From Certhia americana (lineage: Eukaryota > Chordata > Aves > Passeriformes > Certhiidae): 64,000 bases of DNA. The position numbers and the translations under genes are program-made. Location: NCBI GenBank assembly GCA_018697195.1, contig CM031878.1, forward strand, positions 67,015,331-67,079,330, given 5' to 3'. Under the pieces are notes generated by a model that saw only the letters and a program-made list of their open reading frames with translations, had not been told where the DNA came from and ran no database searches. This document shows, in pieces, positions 52,449 to 64,000 of this stretch (its first letter is position 1; every line of letters begins with the position of its first letter).

Positions 52449-55400
52449 CATACACTGTGTGCACACGTTCAACCCACGGCTTTTTTGCATAAGCCTGCTT
52501 GTATGAGAGAAAAGAGCAAGGAAGATATAAGCTTTGGTTGAAACAAGGCTTTTTCGGTACACAAAGAAAAACCTGAGCTAAGGAAACACTCCGGGGTCAC
52601 CTTTGCCTTCGCCTCTCTCCCTTTCCAGAGGCTCCTCAGTCTCTGCTTTAGATTACATAAAACTCCAGATCTGTAAGTGGCCTGGGGGAGGAACGTGCTC
52701 CCATTTCCTTCTTCTTGAGATTCAGAATTACAAATTAATCTGCAGGAAACAATTGCTTGAGCAATTTAGAAGTGGTGTGGGCAAGAGTCTGCACATTTCC
52801 CTTCTAGTAGCAAGGAAGCCGAAGGGGAGGGAGAGAAGGCAAGAGAACAGTGGGCTGTTGTTGTGCTACTCCTGCCACACAGTATTGATAGTGTTCATTT
52901 TAGCTTCTTAGCAAAGTTAAGCATGATAATTGAAAATGTTCATAGCATTGTAGTTCTACTCATGGTTCCAACACGATGAAATTATCAGCTATTTTAATGA
53001 CCTTTTTATGCTATTCTGACTACATATTAAATCCATAAAATAATGCAAATGCAATACTTGTCACTTTTCTTATTTTTTTCCATTGAGAGATGAGTAGAAT
53101 ACTGACTTCTACAAAAATTTTCTTATGGGGTAAATACCTTTTCCTACTCTTATGGTTACAGAGCTACCTTAAAAAAACCCAAATTAAATCTGGCACCTGT
53201 TGAAAATATTTGTCTCATAAACTTGTGACAAAAGACATGTCAAATGAAACATAGACTTGCACTGAAAGAAAATATTTTCTGCCAACAGAGCCTAAGCAAA
53301 AATACTCTTGATGTTTCCACAACTTCGTGCAGGTTTTTTTCATTTTGTGTTGTGTACAGTGTGGGCAGCATAATTTGGTGTAGTGAGAAAACTAACAATT
53401 TTATGCTGAAGCAGATTTGTCAGAAAACTCCAGTCAGTTCAGAAAACTAATCTGTTGCAGCAAAAGTCTTCAAAAGGAGATGTAGCAGCAGACAGAATGC
53501 ATAACAGTTGCCACTTCACTCAATCCAAAACACAAATATTTAAGTAATATAATGAAAATGTAAAAAGTAATTTAACAATTCACTCCTCAGGACCTATCAG
53601 CCACGAGGGGCAGGTATTCAGAAAGAATTCAGAGGCTATTAAGAGTCTTTTTTCCATAGTGTTTTTGAGAGTTCTAAGTAAGCTGGGGTCTCACTGCTCT
53701 GGTGCCCAGAAAAAACTTTTCTGGAAGTTTCAAGGGACTTAGTTTTAGCACTTTCCAAAGCTTTTATCCAACCCCTGAAGAGTATAGAAAAAGTTGTTTT
53801 ATTTTTGAGAAGAACATGGCAAGAGTATGAGCATCAAGCTCACTCATTTCCTCTGTGACTGATCACAACAATAAGAAAAATTTAATCTTTCATTTACTAA
53901 ATCATTAGATATCTCTTTGAATAATAAATGTAGGAAAAAGTTGTAAGTATTGCACGGCACTAAAGACGATGTGTTTATTTGTGGATTTATGTAATAGAAA
54001 ATGTGATTGAGAAAGGAAAAAGCAGAAGGATGAGGCCCTAGCATCTAGGAAAATAACAATTAGGGTTCCTGGAGAAAATCTTTGGCTGTATCTGCAATAC
54101 TATTTTAGTTCAAGGAACAGCAAGGTTTTAAAATTAGTCCCTTGAGCTTCCTCACTTACCATGCTTTGCTTTGGTCCTCACAGTGGTTTTTGGTATACTT
54201 GAATCACATTCCTCCCAGAAAAAGCTGAGACAGAAATTCCAGTCCAGGTGCAAATATAATGATGTCCAGCATGTTGCAGGGACACAGAAATCTAAGGCAA
54301 AATTTGATGCTTTGGACAGCTTTGAGCTACTTGTGATGAGATATTGTGTTTGAGAAAACAGACTGAATTTAGTCTGACTAAAAGACACAAATCATATGGG
54401 AAACAAATATTAGGAACTCAGCATCAACTACGTTAATATATTGCTCCACTCCAGTTGCATCAAATTACTGTTCATGTAGATATAGCCTATTACCTTCAAA
54501 AATATGCATCTTCCCATTTAGGTCTGTCACCTCTGGGCAGAGTTAACCAGAAGGCTTCTGTGTGGACAGACAGCTTCCCAGCCTCATGCTGCAGTTTTCA
54601 TTTGTAAAATTGACCTTTTGATTGGATGGACAGTTTTCCTTTTTATATCTGATGTGTACACCAGGGGATGCAATCAGGAGATTTCTATTGATTGCTTTCA
54701 AGCAATTTAGTTCTGGTCATGGTTGTACTGGATTTGCAATTATACTGAGGAGAGGTATTATTGACTCTGCCTAGTAATTACCAGGCTGACATCAGATTCT
54801 TGTATAGCTGAAACTAACTTACATCTCTCTGACCAAGTTACCATAATGAGATACTGTTATTTTTTCCCCCCTAACCAAAAGCAAGCTTCTCATTTCATCT
54901 TCCAAGGGAAATTTTACACATTATTCATTTAAAAAGTTATATGTATTTAAAGAAACAGAGAACATATTTAACCTTAATTAGAAAAGATTTGGGGATCTCA
55001 GATATTCTCTAGGTGCTAGTGTATTTCTAGAAAAGCACTGCCAAAGCATACACATGCCGAAGCAAGTTAGATTGACAGCTTTTTAAAGAAATTTTATAAC
55101 ATTAGCTGGACTTCTCTGGAGGCTTGTCCTCCAACTTTGGAGACACTTCTGCCACTTAAAATGCTCTAAGAGTCATACTGGCATCTTTGCTTCCTGAGCT
55201 CAGTGATAAAACTGAGAAAGACTGGTGATATTGGAAGTTCAGACATATAATTTCTTGATATCTCCCCCTTTCTTGCACAAAATGAGGGAAAAACACATTC
55301 AGGACAGGAACAATTACTTTTTATGGTCACACCAGAACTTTTAAGTTCACACTGGTATTTGTAATGTACATATGCATTTTACCAAAAGTAAACTAGATAC

Positions 55401-55517
55401 CAGTAAATCAGGTACAATTACTATTCACTGTACTCCTCCAAGAAGTCGTGAAAAATAGAAGTTGACATTCCACAAGACATTTGTTTCTTATTGCTGTTTG
55501 CTTTGCAGTTACCAATA
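52449..55517. other. Unique non-coding DNA
   Basis: No gene or transposon was recognised. Frames are at most 102 codons (52603-52911) without a domain. Confidence 0.6.
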
Positions 55518-55588
55518 GAGTACTTCTGAGTACTTCTGGGGAGCAATAGTATAATAAGTATAATAAGTATATAATACTGGTATAATAA
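55518..55588. repeat. Cluster of short tandem duplications
   Basis: GAGTACTTCT is duplicated at 55518-55527 and 55528-55537. Twelve bases on, GTATAATAA is duplicated at 55549-55557 and 55558-55566, with a third copy at 55580-55588. Two unrelated slippage events within 70 bp mark a locally unstable spot. Confidence 0.9.
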
Positions 55589-58500
55589 GTAATCTCTGCT
55601 TATAATTCTCTTTGTACAAGCAAATTTCTCTGAAGGACTGATTTGTTACTTTAGTTGACCAACTTCTAGCCTAAAGCACAGGGAGATACTTGGAAGTGGA
55701 CAAAGACTGAGGAGAAAGGTGCCATGTGATTGAAAGCAGCAGAACTGATCCCTACCCAAATCCCAGACAGCAAACCCAACTGTGGAGATGACAAGGCCTG
55801 ACAACTGCAAACACAAATGCTCTGATCATCTGTATGAGCAAATTCCACCTGCCTCAGTCCTTCCCAGCCCCGTTCTGTCAGTCAGGGTACATTAGTGTAC
55901 AAACACCTCCAAGCACCTTGCAAACAAGGCAGCAACAACTATGCCTTGCACTGAAGGGACAAGCTATTTCATTTGGTCACTCTAGTGGTCGGGTTCAGGA
56001 AGTTCCTAAAGAACACAGAGATCTTTGGCCTGTAGACAGGCAGAGCAGGTGGATCCTTCTGGCACCAGCCCTGGATGTGGAATGGGTTGTGAATGCTCCT
56101 CTAGAGCACAGGAAAATAGTGACAGGGACAAAGGAGGTCCTGCAGAGAGCAGACCAAGAAGCAGCCAAGCTCCAAAGAAAAATTTGGCAGGCGTCTTTGT
56201 TGTTATTTAAGTTAACTACAAAGGAACCCCAGGGGCAGGGAAAATCTGGATGTGTTCCAGCATGCGCATGTGCTGTGCTAGGAGGAATGAGAATGCCAGT
56301 TTCCAAAAACTGGAAATACCTACCATACAGGTATGTGTACCCAAGGCACACATATACAGACATGCATAACCACCCACTGCACCTTCCAAGAGTGAAAAAA
56401 AAACTTATGTCTTGATCCCATATTTGGTGTTGCTAGGCATTTATTGCTAATTTGGCTTACCACTTCCTGTAGTAACAATGTTTGTGTGTTTTTTGTGCTG
56501 CATCTGCCCTGCAATGGGAATGACCAGAGTAGGAACTTCTCAGATGGCCCTCTTTTGAGTGTACACTCCTACAGACACTCATTTCCTGTACAGAAAGCAT
56601 ACTGATGTTTTTCAGCTCCTCCCTAGAAACTCCACGAAGTTAAGGCTGTGTGTAAAATTCAAACCTCCCCTTTTCTTTCTTCCTTTATGCTAACCTTTAT
56701 GAGTATGCACAGAAAAGCTGATAACTCTGTCATCTGCTTGGGTAACATTTTCCAAAGCCTCTAAAATAGCTTTTAGAAATATCTTGAACAAGAAAGAATA
56801 GAGGTCTCATCACAAGTCAGTGGCTGTGTTCACACTAGCAATTTTCTTGCAGTAGCTGAACTGAAACAGTGAAGGAAGGAAATTGCAGTTGAGCTCTTTA
56901 CATGTCTTTTATGATGAAGTGCAGTGGGGGGCAGGAGGGAGATAATTCAGATTTAAGTACTTGTGCAAAATACTCAAGCCAGGTCTGCTTAAAGCTACTA
57001 ATATAGACATATACTTTGGGATCTTTATAATCTGCACACTACAGTTGTGTTAGAATCTAAGGTCAATTTACAAGCGCCTGTTTGCATTGTGAGAAAACAG
57101 ATGAAGTCAATGCTTCTTGTAATACACAACTGTCTGCTGCAGTAATCCTGGCAGACAGGCACCAGAGTGGGGCATAAAAATTCTTAGTATTTTCAGTGAG
57201 TGGCTTCAGGATGTATTTACCTACTGTTCCAAGAAAGCAGTAACACGGTAAAAGATTACGTCATCTAGTCTTGCGAGACCAAAGATGATCACCAGCTGAG
57301 TTTCTCTCATAATTGCAATGTAATTGTAATTGTAATGAATAAAATTAACTTCTTATAATGTGTCTACGCTATTGTTTCTCAAGCAGAACAATGTAATCTC
57401 ATTTGTTTGCAATTTTTTTAAAGCTCATAATACACAGGTACCACATACTATGCCTGAAAAAAACTTGGAATTCAACTATGCTACTTGTAGAATTTAATGT
57501 AATTGAAACTAATTTTGCTATAATTGTGAAATGTACTGAGCTCACATGAAGAGTGGTTTTCCAAGGCTCATAACCTAGCTAATCAAATCCCTTTTTTTCC
57601 TCTGGAGCACACAAAGCACATGTAGACCCATTATGGCCTCTTTCACTGCCAGGCTTCTACTTTCAGCTTCCAGCTGCTTTGATTGGGGAGCTTCTTGACA
57701 TAAAATAAACAAATATATGCAAGATAAAGATAATGAGTAAAGTGTACTCTTTCTGTTCTTCTCTGGTTTCAAGACAGCTTTTCTGCATATTTACTCCTCA
57801 GGAATTATTCCTTTTACTGCAGAGAATAATACTGTGAAATGCATAACACTCACAGTCATACCTGAGCAATTAAAATTGTTTAGGCTAGGTTTATCATAGC
57901 CTACATTAATGATAAGACAATGTCTTTATGCACTTTATAATCTTCAGTTATTTTCATAATTTTACTCACTGTTCCTAAAGAATATAAATAAAATATTCTT
58001 GTCTTTTTTTGCTTTAGTATCCCAAGAAGTAAGCTCTGCACCAGTTCAACACAAATACAAAGCCATTTAATGAAGATATGAGTGGCATAGAGAATTGACT
58101 TCCCAACAACCACTTTATCTTCCTTCCCAATGTAATGAGAAAGTAAGACATGGCATACAAAAGTAGGACTAACTGGAAGATCTTAAAATCTGTGCAGCTC
58201 AGAGGCTGCTGTCACTGGCAGAACTCAAGGAAGAAATGAACTCATAGTTGCAAAGGAAATTGATCCTAAACAACCTGCACCCAAAATGAAATGCTAACCA
58301 AATTTCAAAATATGGCTAGAAGGGCTGTCTAATTTCTAACTGCTTTAATGTCCTTAGCAGTTTTTCAGATAACTCTTGTCTCTACAGGTGGGATTTTCAG
58401 TGAGGATTATCAGACTTAAGATTCAGGCATTGCTGATAGGAATTAACACTGAAATTCCCTCTTGTCATATTAACAGTACAGGAGGCAGAATCTCAAACAC

Positions 58501-60789
58501 CGAAGCCAGTAATCACTCTTTTTACCTTCAGTTATGCAAGTATTTAATAGTAAAGGATATCTCCATTATGTAACTAAGATTTTCTTTGAGAAGTTTGCAT
58601 AATTTTCACTTGACCAGTGAATCAAAATCTCTTTTTAGCTGCACCGGTGTTCCTCCATTGCAATGTTGTTATGTGCCTGGCAAGCCATGAAGGCTTACAT
58701 AAAATTCGGATCAGAATTTGGATGCAAGGATTTGGCTGCAGGAAAGAAAACAAAAAGAAAATTAAATCTGCTCCCTGAAGTAATTTAACTTGGTTATGCA
58801 GACAGACATATACCTAAATCTCCCTACAAAATTATTTCATGTACTCATTTAATTGGCTGTCTGGTAGTCACCTATCAGTCATGTTAATCTGATTTTCAAG
58901 CTTATCAAATGCTTAACCCTTTGAAAGAGTTTCTTGTTTAGTGACCTAAATTCATCTGTATTATTGAGACAAAATGCCTGAAACAACTCGACTGGACTCT
59001 GAAATAGGGGGTTTCTGTTCTGCTAAATGAGGTTGTTTTTTCTAGATGGTGTTTGCGAAAGAAGAATCCCGTCCCAACCCCTCTGATCATCTCCTAGGAA
59101 ACAGTTTGCAAGAGTAAGCCAGACAAAAGGAAATCTGGAAGATGTCCAATTTATATTCAGTTATAGGTGTGCATTCATATCCTTTTATATAGATGTGCAG
59201 AGACAGATCTCTGTACAAATGTGTGTACTTTAGAAAGAGACAGAAGGGATTTGTGGATTTCGTGACCATAAATGCCTCTAAAACCATTCGCTGTGTTAAG
59301 TTGCTCTGAGTTCTCACATGGGGAACTGGGAGGCCAGAGGTTGTCTGAACCCGAAATGTTGCTCTTGTCATAAAAGCTCAACTAAGCAGAAAGCTGGGAA
59401 CATAGCTGTTGACAAAGATAGAGCCGAGAGCTCCACGGCTTATCCTTAATTAGGTGTTGGCACTGGCTCTTGTCAAACAAGGGGAAAGAGTGTATGCTGA
59501 AGCACACTGACACACACAGACAGCACCAGTCACAGTTGGAGAGAATACAAAGTGCATTCAAGCTGGCATTGAAAGGGATTTAGATAAGTACTTGAGGTAA
59601 CAAAAATCGAAAAAAGAGGATGATAGCAATGGAAGCTTTAGATGAATTGCAACGGAGTGCACCTTTATTACAGCTTATCAGTCTCCAGACAGCAACAAAC
59701 CAGCCTTCCTAGTGCATTTCTCGTCTTGGTCTTTTGGATTAAAGGTCAAAGTAACTCAAATTTATATGTTCTGTCTCTCTTGCTGCTTGCACACATTCAG
59801 CACACATCTTTGTGAATTGGTATACCAAGGATGAAAGCTTCAGCTCCTCGAGTATAACAAAGGCCTTTTCCTTTGTCAGGGTGGCTCTGTTTTCCCCCTC
59901 AAACAATTATTGTCTGGAAGAGATTGCAAACAATATGATATTAAAAGGTCACAATAGTACTGCTGGAATAAATACACATCTGGCAGTGTGCCAGGCCTAA
60001 TCCTTCTTGTCTGGAATCACTGTTCTATTTTACAATCATTTGACATATTCAAATAGCTAATATGTGGGTTTATTAATAATACATATAGGCAGTATCCTAA
60101 CATACACAAAAGCTGTGTGTTTTCACAATGTGTATAAGCACTTCAAGCAATAAGCTGTGCACATTTAGCTACCAGATGGTAGTTCTTATCACAGATAAAA
60201 GCACATATATGTTACTATAACTACACCCTCAAAAAGCAAATGATAAGAAAAAATACTCTCCACATCACAGCTTACATTATCCCTCTACTTAGGCAGAAAA
60301 CAGCATATGTTTTACTGTGAGGGAAATGCAGTACTTGAGAGAAAAATATGATTGCAGGAGTGAAAAAAAGGTAGAAAACTATCATGACATATTTAATAAG
60401 GATGTTCAATGAAACATTTGTTATAATAGTGGTAAAGTGCAAGTGTTGTGATTAATGTATTTAATCTCTGAACTACATATGATGGGCAGAAGAGTTGCCC
60501 AACCATTTCTACGTTTTAGTACCGTGTGAGCTTCTCAGGATGTATAACAGTAAATATTTTAGGGAAATAATTTCCATTGGGCTATTAAAATATTTTGGCA
60601 ACTGCCCACCCAAAATAACCTAACAAAGCAACAAAGCGAAAATAAAGGAAAAGAAGTATATTTGATTCACCGAAAGCAATAGGAGCAATGCACTGAATTG
60701 TCCTTATAACCCAATCTACATCCATTAAGAAGGTTATTGCGAGTTCACTTCATTTTCCATGTTTCATACTTTTGCTTTCCATTGTAAAA
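55589..60789. other. Unique non-coding DNA with one long open frame
   Basis: The part at about 55650-56360 is GC-richer and holds a 193-codon plus-strand open frame (55834-56415), the longest frame here outside repeats. It starts with ATG, reads with no recognisable domain, signal peptide or membrane segment, and lies over a 122-codon minus-strand frame (55995-56363). I do not annotate it as a gene. From 57240 to 57420 there is a cluster of motif matches (CRE-like TTACGTCA at 57256-57263 and a SOX-type inverted pair at 57371-57392). The remainder is AT-rich with nothing recognised. Confidence 0.55.
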
Positions 60790-61080
60790 AACGCAGGCGC
60801 TCCCCCTAGATTAGACATTTGCACGGAAAGGCTCATCTCCCCACAGAAGGCTGCATCTGTGGACGAGCATCCTCAAACATATTTTGATCCAAAGCAACTG
60901 TAAGTGACGTTTCCACTTGCCCCCCTCCCAGCACTGCAAGGGCAGAGAGCGGCTCCATCCCCGTCCTGTGCCCGCGCTCCCCCCGCTCCCGCTCCCTTTC
61001 CCGGTGGAGGGGCTCCGGCAGCCGCCGCCAGCATCGCGCTTTTGGCAGGCGGCCAAGCAATCTCCGCTTCCCGATGAAGC
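60790..61080. promoter_or_regulatory. Short CpG-rich patch (possible CpG island)
   Basis: I count about 20 CpG dinucleotides here, most of them at 60955-61075, in a window where CpG is otherwise rare. The dense part is C/G-rich with runs like CCCCGCTCCCGCTCCC (GC-box-like) and CCGCCGCC. Unlike the CpG in the LTR at 17956-18690, no repeat signature is present. Open frames on both strands here are a by-product of high GC, and most lack an ATG start. It could be an orphan CpG island, a promoter or first exon of an unrecognised transcript, or the edge of an enhancer. Direction of transcription cannot be decided. Confidence 0.5.
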
Positions 61081-62464
61081 CCTGATTCCATCTGCTCCAG
61101 CAGTGCAATATATTCCACTTCAGGTCAAAAGCAGGGAGCCAGCAGTATTAACATTACACTAATCTGTAAAGACATTTTCACTAGGCTAGATAGGCTAATG
61201 TTACACAGAGCTTTTAAAGGCTGCGGGGATAAGGAACAGCAGTAATTGCCAGGGGAAGAGGCAGTATGCAGAACACAGTCAGAGATGACAATAGATAGAG
61301 CATTGTCAGAACTGAATAAAACAATTACTTGCTGGGGAGATTAGAATTTGAATATGGATACAAGCTCACAACCAATTTAATCTTTCAGGCACTTAAAAAT
61401 AATTGCAAAAATATTTTCCCTTAATTGAATGGAGAATCCTTCAATGTCACATTTGGAAAAAAAAAAGGAATGTGGAAATAGGTCAGTCTCAGCACTACCT
61501 TCTGAAAGAGATAAACTTGAAGTATTTCAAAGGAACTAGGTTTGTTCCTTGAAAAGGAAACAGACGTGTCTTTTGTTTCTGGAAATCAATATACACTACA
61601 CATTTTGCAGATAGGGTGGAATTGTTATCAAGCACTTTTGAAGTATACATTGTTATATTTTCATTATTACAAGTGCTCAAGAACACACTACAGCAATACA
61701 ATAAAAGTGGGTTAACACACAAAATTGAAATTTACTATTTTTCTCAGGAAAAGAGAAAATTGGAAAAAAAAATTGAAAAAATATTAACATCACCCCCTCC
61801 AAATCCAAAAACAACCCCCAAAAATAAGCCATAACAGATTTTTCAGTTTTTCTCTCACACATTTCTAAGAAAGTAGTTCAAGATTCATGCCTTTAGGCAC
61901 ATCAGAAACCATTAAGAAGTACATTTCTGGAAATCATAATGTATAAAAATTCAATTTAGGCTGCTAGACATTTTCTTCTGAGATCTAAGGGAAAAATATT
62001 TGGCTGGAAATGAGCCATCTGCAAATCCACACAATTAAGTATACGACTATGTTTTAATATACTTCAAACCATGTGGCACTGACATGAAAGATAACTTAAA
62101 TAATAGAACAATAGAGATTCAGTAGATGGAAGTACATTGTTCTTTAATTAAAAAAAAAAAAAGCTAAAAATCCATCACAGTAGCGTAACATTTCACACAT
62201 GAAATTACAGGCTTCATTTGTATTTTGCTAGTTATTAATTTCTACCCATATTACTCCTTCGGCTGCATCTTAATTAGCAGATGTTAAGCACTTACTTCTT
62301 TATCAGACCTGATTATTGTCTCAGAAGTTCACCAATTGTTACTATTTTGCAAATGGGATTGTGCTCTTGTTTGGGTTGCAGAAGTCTGCACTTCCTATAA
62401 TCTTATTTTTAGTTACATATATATTATAGCGCATGTGGTGTCGATGCACACACACCCAGGTCAC
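61081..62464. other. Unique AT-rich non-coding DNA
   Basis: No gene or transposon was recognised. A-runs lie near 61457-61467 and 62149-62162. Frames are at most 75 codons. Confidence 0.6.
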
Positions 62465-62735
62465 CACCCAGATTTGCGAGTCAGCCGCAGGAACGGCGGT
62501 CAGGAAGGGTTTTATCTGGTGGGAGAGGTCTGCAGCAAATTCAGATGAAGCGTGCTGACTTCCACCCTCCCAGCTCAGGCTTTCCGCGCATTTTGCACGC
62601 TCATCCCTGAGCCCAGCACCTGCCCTGGAGAGGCAGCCCGCTCGCTGTGGCAGATGACACTTGTGGCCACGGCGGCTCCTCTGGTGGAACAGGCAGCCAG
62701 GGAGAGCTCACAACGCTGTAATAGCCTCCGTTATG
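62465..62735. promoter_or_regulatory. Second CpG-rich patch
   Basis: About 14 CpG dinucleotides by eye within about 270 bp, including GGAACGGCGG near 62491, CCGCGC near 62584, CCCGCTCGCT near 62637 and CCACGGCGGC near 62667. No repeat match was recognised. It lies about 1.4 kb from the first patch, and the AT-rich DNA between them is CpG-poor. It is less dense than the first and might be a decayed island or a GC-rich enhancer. Confidence 0.35.
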
Positions 62736-64000
62736 AAACATCTTCACCTGTTATACAGAGCTGAGCTGAATCACATCAGAAATTATTAACAGTGGCTGTT
62801 TTCATGCCAGCTTAATTTGAGCTGATGCTGCTGTTCACTTAGCACAGATGAATAGGTGTGTAGGATGAGACTTTAAACAGAGATGACACCCCAATGAATA
62901 TTTGCTAGCAACTGTACTGTGGGGAGCTGTGCTGAAGAACAACAGGCAATTGTTAGAAGCAAGTGGATGGGGGTGAAAGGAGGAGAAAGGAGACACTGCC
63001 ATCAGTATCTGCTGACAATAATTTTCCAGCCTGATGTCAGACTTTAACAGCTAAATCATTTTTTTCAATTAGTTTCCACAAACGTTGGCAAACACAAGCT
63101 GACTTTTTGTGCATACACAATGGTGTGAGAAAATGATGCTGCATCAAACGTGGCCAGAAATATGCTACTCCACCAAGCAGGCATTAAAATTTAATAGTCT
63201 GCTTTCATTTTCTCTGCAGTGTGCTTCAAGACGATTATAAATTACAACATTCTGCTTACTTTTGACTAAATAAGGCATGTTTTAGCATTTGATTTAGAAG
63301 TAATGTGTGCCTGACATATGAAACAAATCTTGCAGATGCAATTTATCACATGGTGCTCTATGTTTCAACAGAAATTGCTGCACTACCCAGTCACCTCTTT
63401 GATGAGTGGTTATGACTTAGATGTGGCATTTAGATAAATGCATTATTTGAGTCAGAATAAGGCCAGGATTTACCTGTGACCTTCAAAACCAAGGGGGCAC
63501 TCTGTGTGTTTCACTTCCAGAATCATTAATCAAATACCTCATCAAGGCTTATAGTGATGGGGCCCTAAGTATAAAGCCTTTGTAAATTAACTTTATTGAG
63601 GAGCCCCTACAGGTTGCAGGTGAACAGTCCTTGACCTTCCTGCTTTGCGCTCCCACCTCTGCACATGTGCTTCACATACCCACAATTAGCCCAAATGTGG
63701 AGGGGGAGAGCGGTGGAGACTGCTGAACATGCTGGCTGCAAACCCCAAAACAGATCCAAATACAAAAAAGAGTTCCTGCCAGCATGGTCAGAAACAAGAG
63801 CTCCAAGCACAGTTACTAATTTTGGCACTAGAAACACGCTCAATTTTGTACAAGGTTCAACTAGTTCTAGATTATTTACAATAAAATCATTTTGGCTCAA
63901 AACCATTGTTAGTGATCCATTGTATCCCGTCAGAAGGAAGAGAAAATTACAGTGTAATAGCAGAAGCATTACTGAAGGGTTTAGATTTGTCTTCTTTATC
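62736..64000. other. Unique DNA, candidate conserved regulatory element
   Basis: No gene or repeat was recognised. The stretch 62770-63560 is free of low-complexity sequence and contains many homeodomain-type ATTA/TAAT cores, including AATCATTAATCAAA near 63522. A 120-codon minus-strand frame at 63607-63969 shows no domain. Motif density suggests possible enhancer function but does not show it. Confidence 0.3.

Noticed and set aside
52311..52562. Thr/His-rich minus-strand frame
   Set aside because: Produced by the (TG)n microsatellite read in reverse (CA repeats encode Thr-His).
1..64000. A novel multi-gene system, CRISPR array, operon or integrated phage
   Set aside because: None of the hallmarks is present: no clustered genes, no regularly spaced identical repeats, no ribosome binding sites and no RNA genes. 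The CR1 and LTR content points to vertebrate non-coding DNA.

Overview
This window looks like non-coding nuclear DNA from a bird, probably a songbird. The main evidence is the repeats. Six stretches match the avian CR1 LINE family, several ending in the CR1 3' signature (close to ATTCTATGATTCTATGA or its complement). Two stretches of about 600-735 bp resemble solo long terminal repeats (LTRs) of endogenous retroviruses known from songbird genomes. No tRNA, rRNA, CRISPR array, operon or bacterial-type gene was seen. Open frames are short, carry no recognisable domain, and many start without ATG. The longest frames fall in an LTR plus TTTC microsatellite (18417-19118) and in a second LTR (40129-40695). 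I annotate no functional protein-coding gene; the window is best read as an intergenic gene desert or the inside of a very large intron.

Layout: 1-2807 unique AT-rich DNA; 2808-3178 CR1 (minus); 3179-11266 unique DNA with a 39-bp tandem duplication at 10886-10963; 11267-11300 tiny CR1 tail; 11301-17955 unique; 17956-18690 LTR-like element; 18741-19021 a long T-rich block built around a (TTTC)n microsatellite; 19022-19769 unique, regulatory-looking; 19770-20219 CR1 (plus); 20220-25941 unique with a CR1 tail at 22325-22388; 25942-26144 an A/C-only low-complexity block; 26145-33129 unique; 33130-34035 a CR1 copy with broken reverse-transcriptase remnants; 34036-39947 mostly unique with a CR1 tail at 37857-37912 and 15-bp repeats at 38061-38114; 39948-40612 a solo LTR sitting inside a (TTTG)n tract; 40613-60789 unique with a (TG)n microsatellite; 60790-61080 and 62465-62735 two short CpG-rich patches; 62736-64000 unique, regulatory-looking.

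There are no genes working together here. What function there may be is most likely regulatory: the two CpG-rich patches within 2 kb of each other, and several stretches dense in homeodomain, octamer, SOX and CRE-like motifs. I found no evidence for a novel multi-gene system. The features most worth checking are the CpG-rich pair near the right end, the duplicated palindrome at 10886-10963, the SOX-type inverted pair near 57380, and the LTR embedded in (TTTG)n. Repeat family names come from memory of avian repeats, not from a database search.
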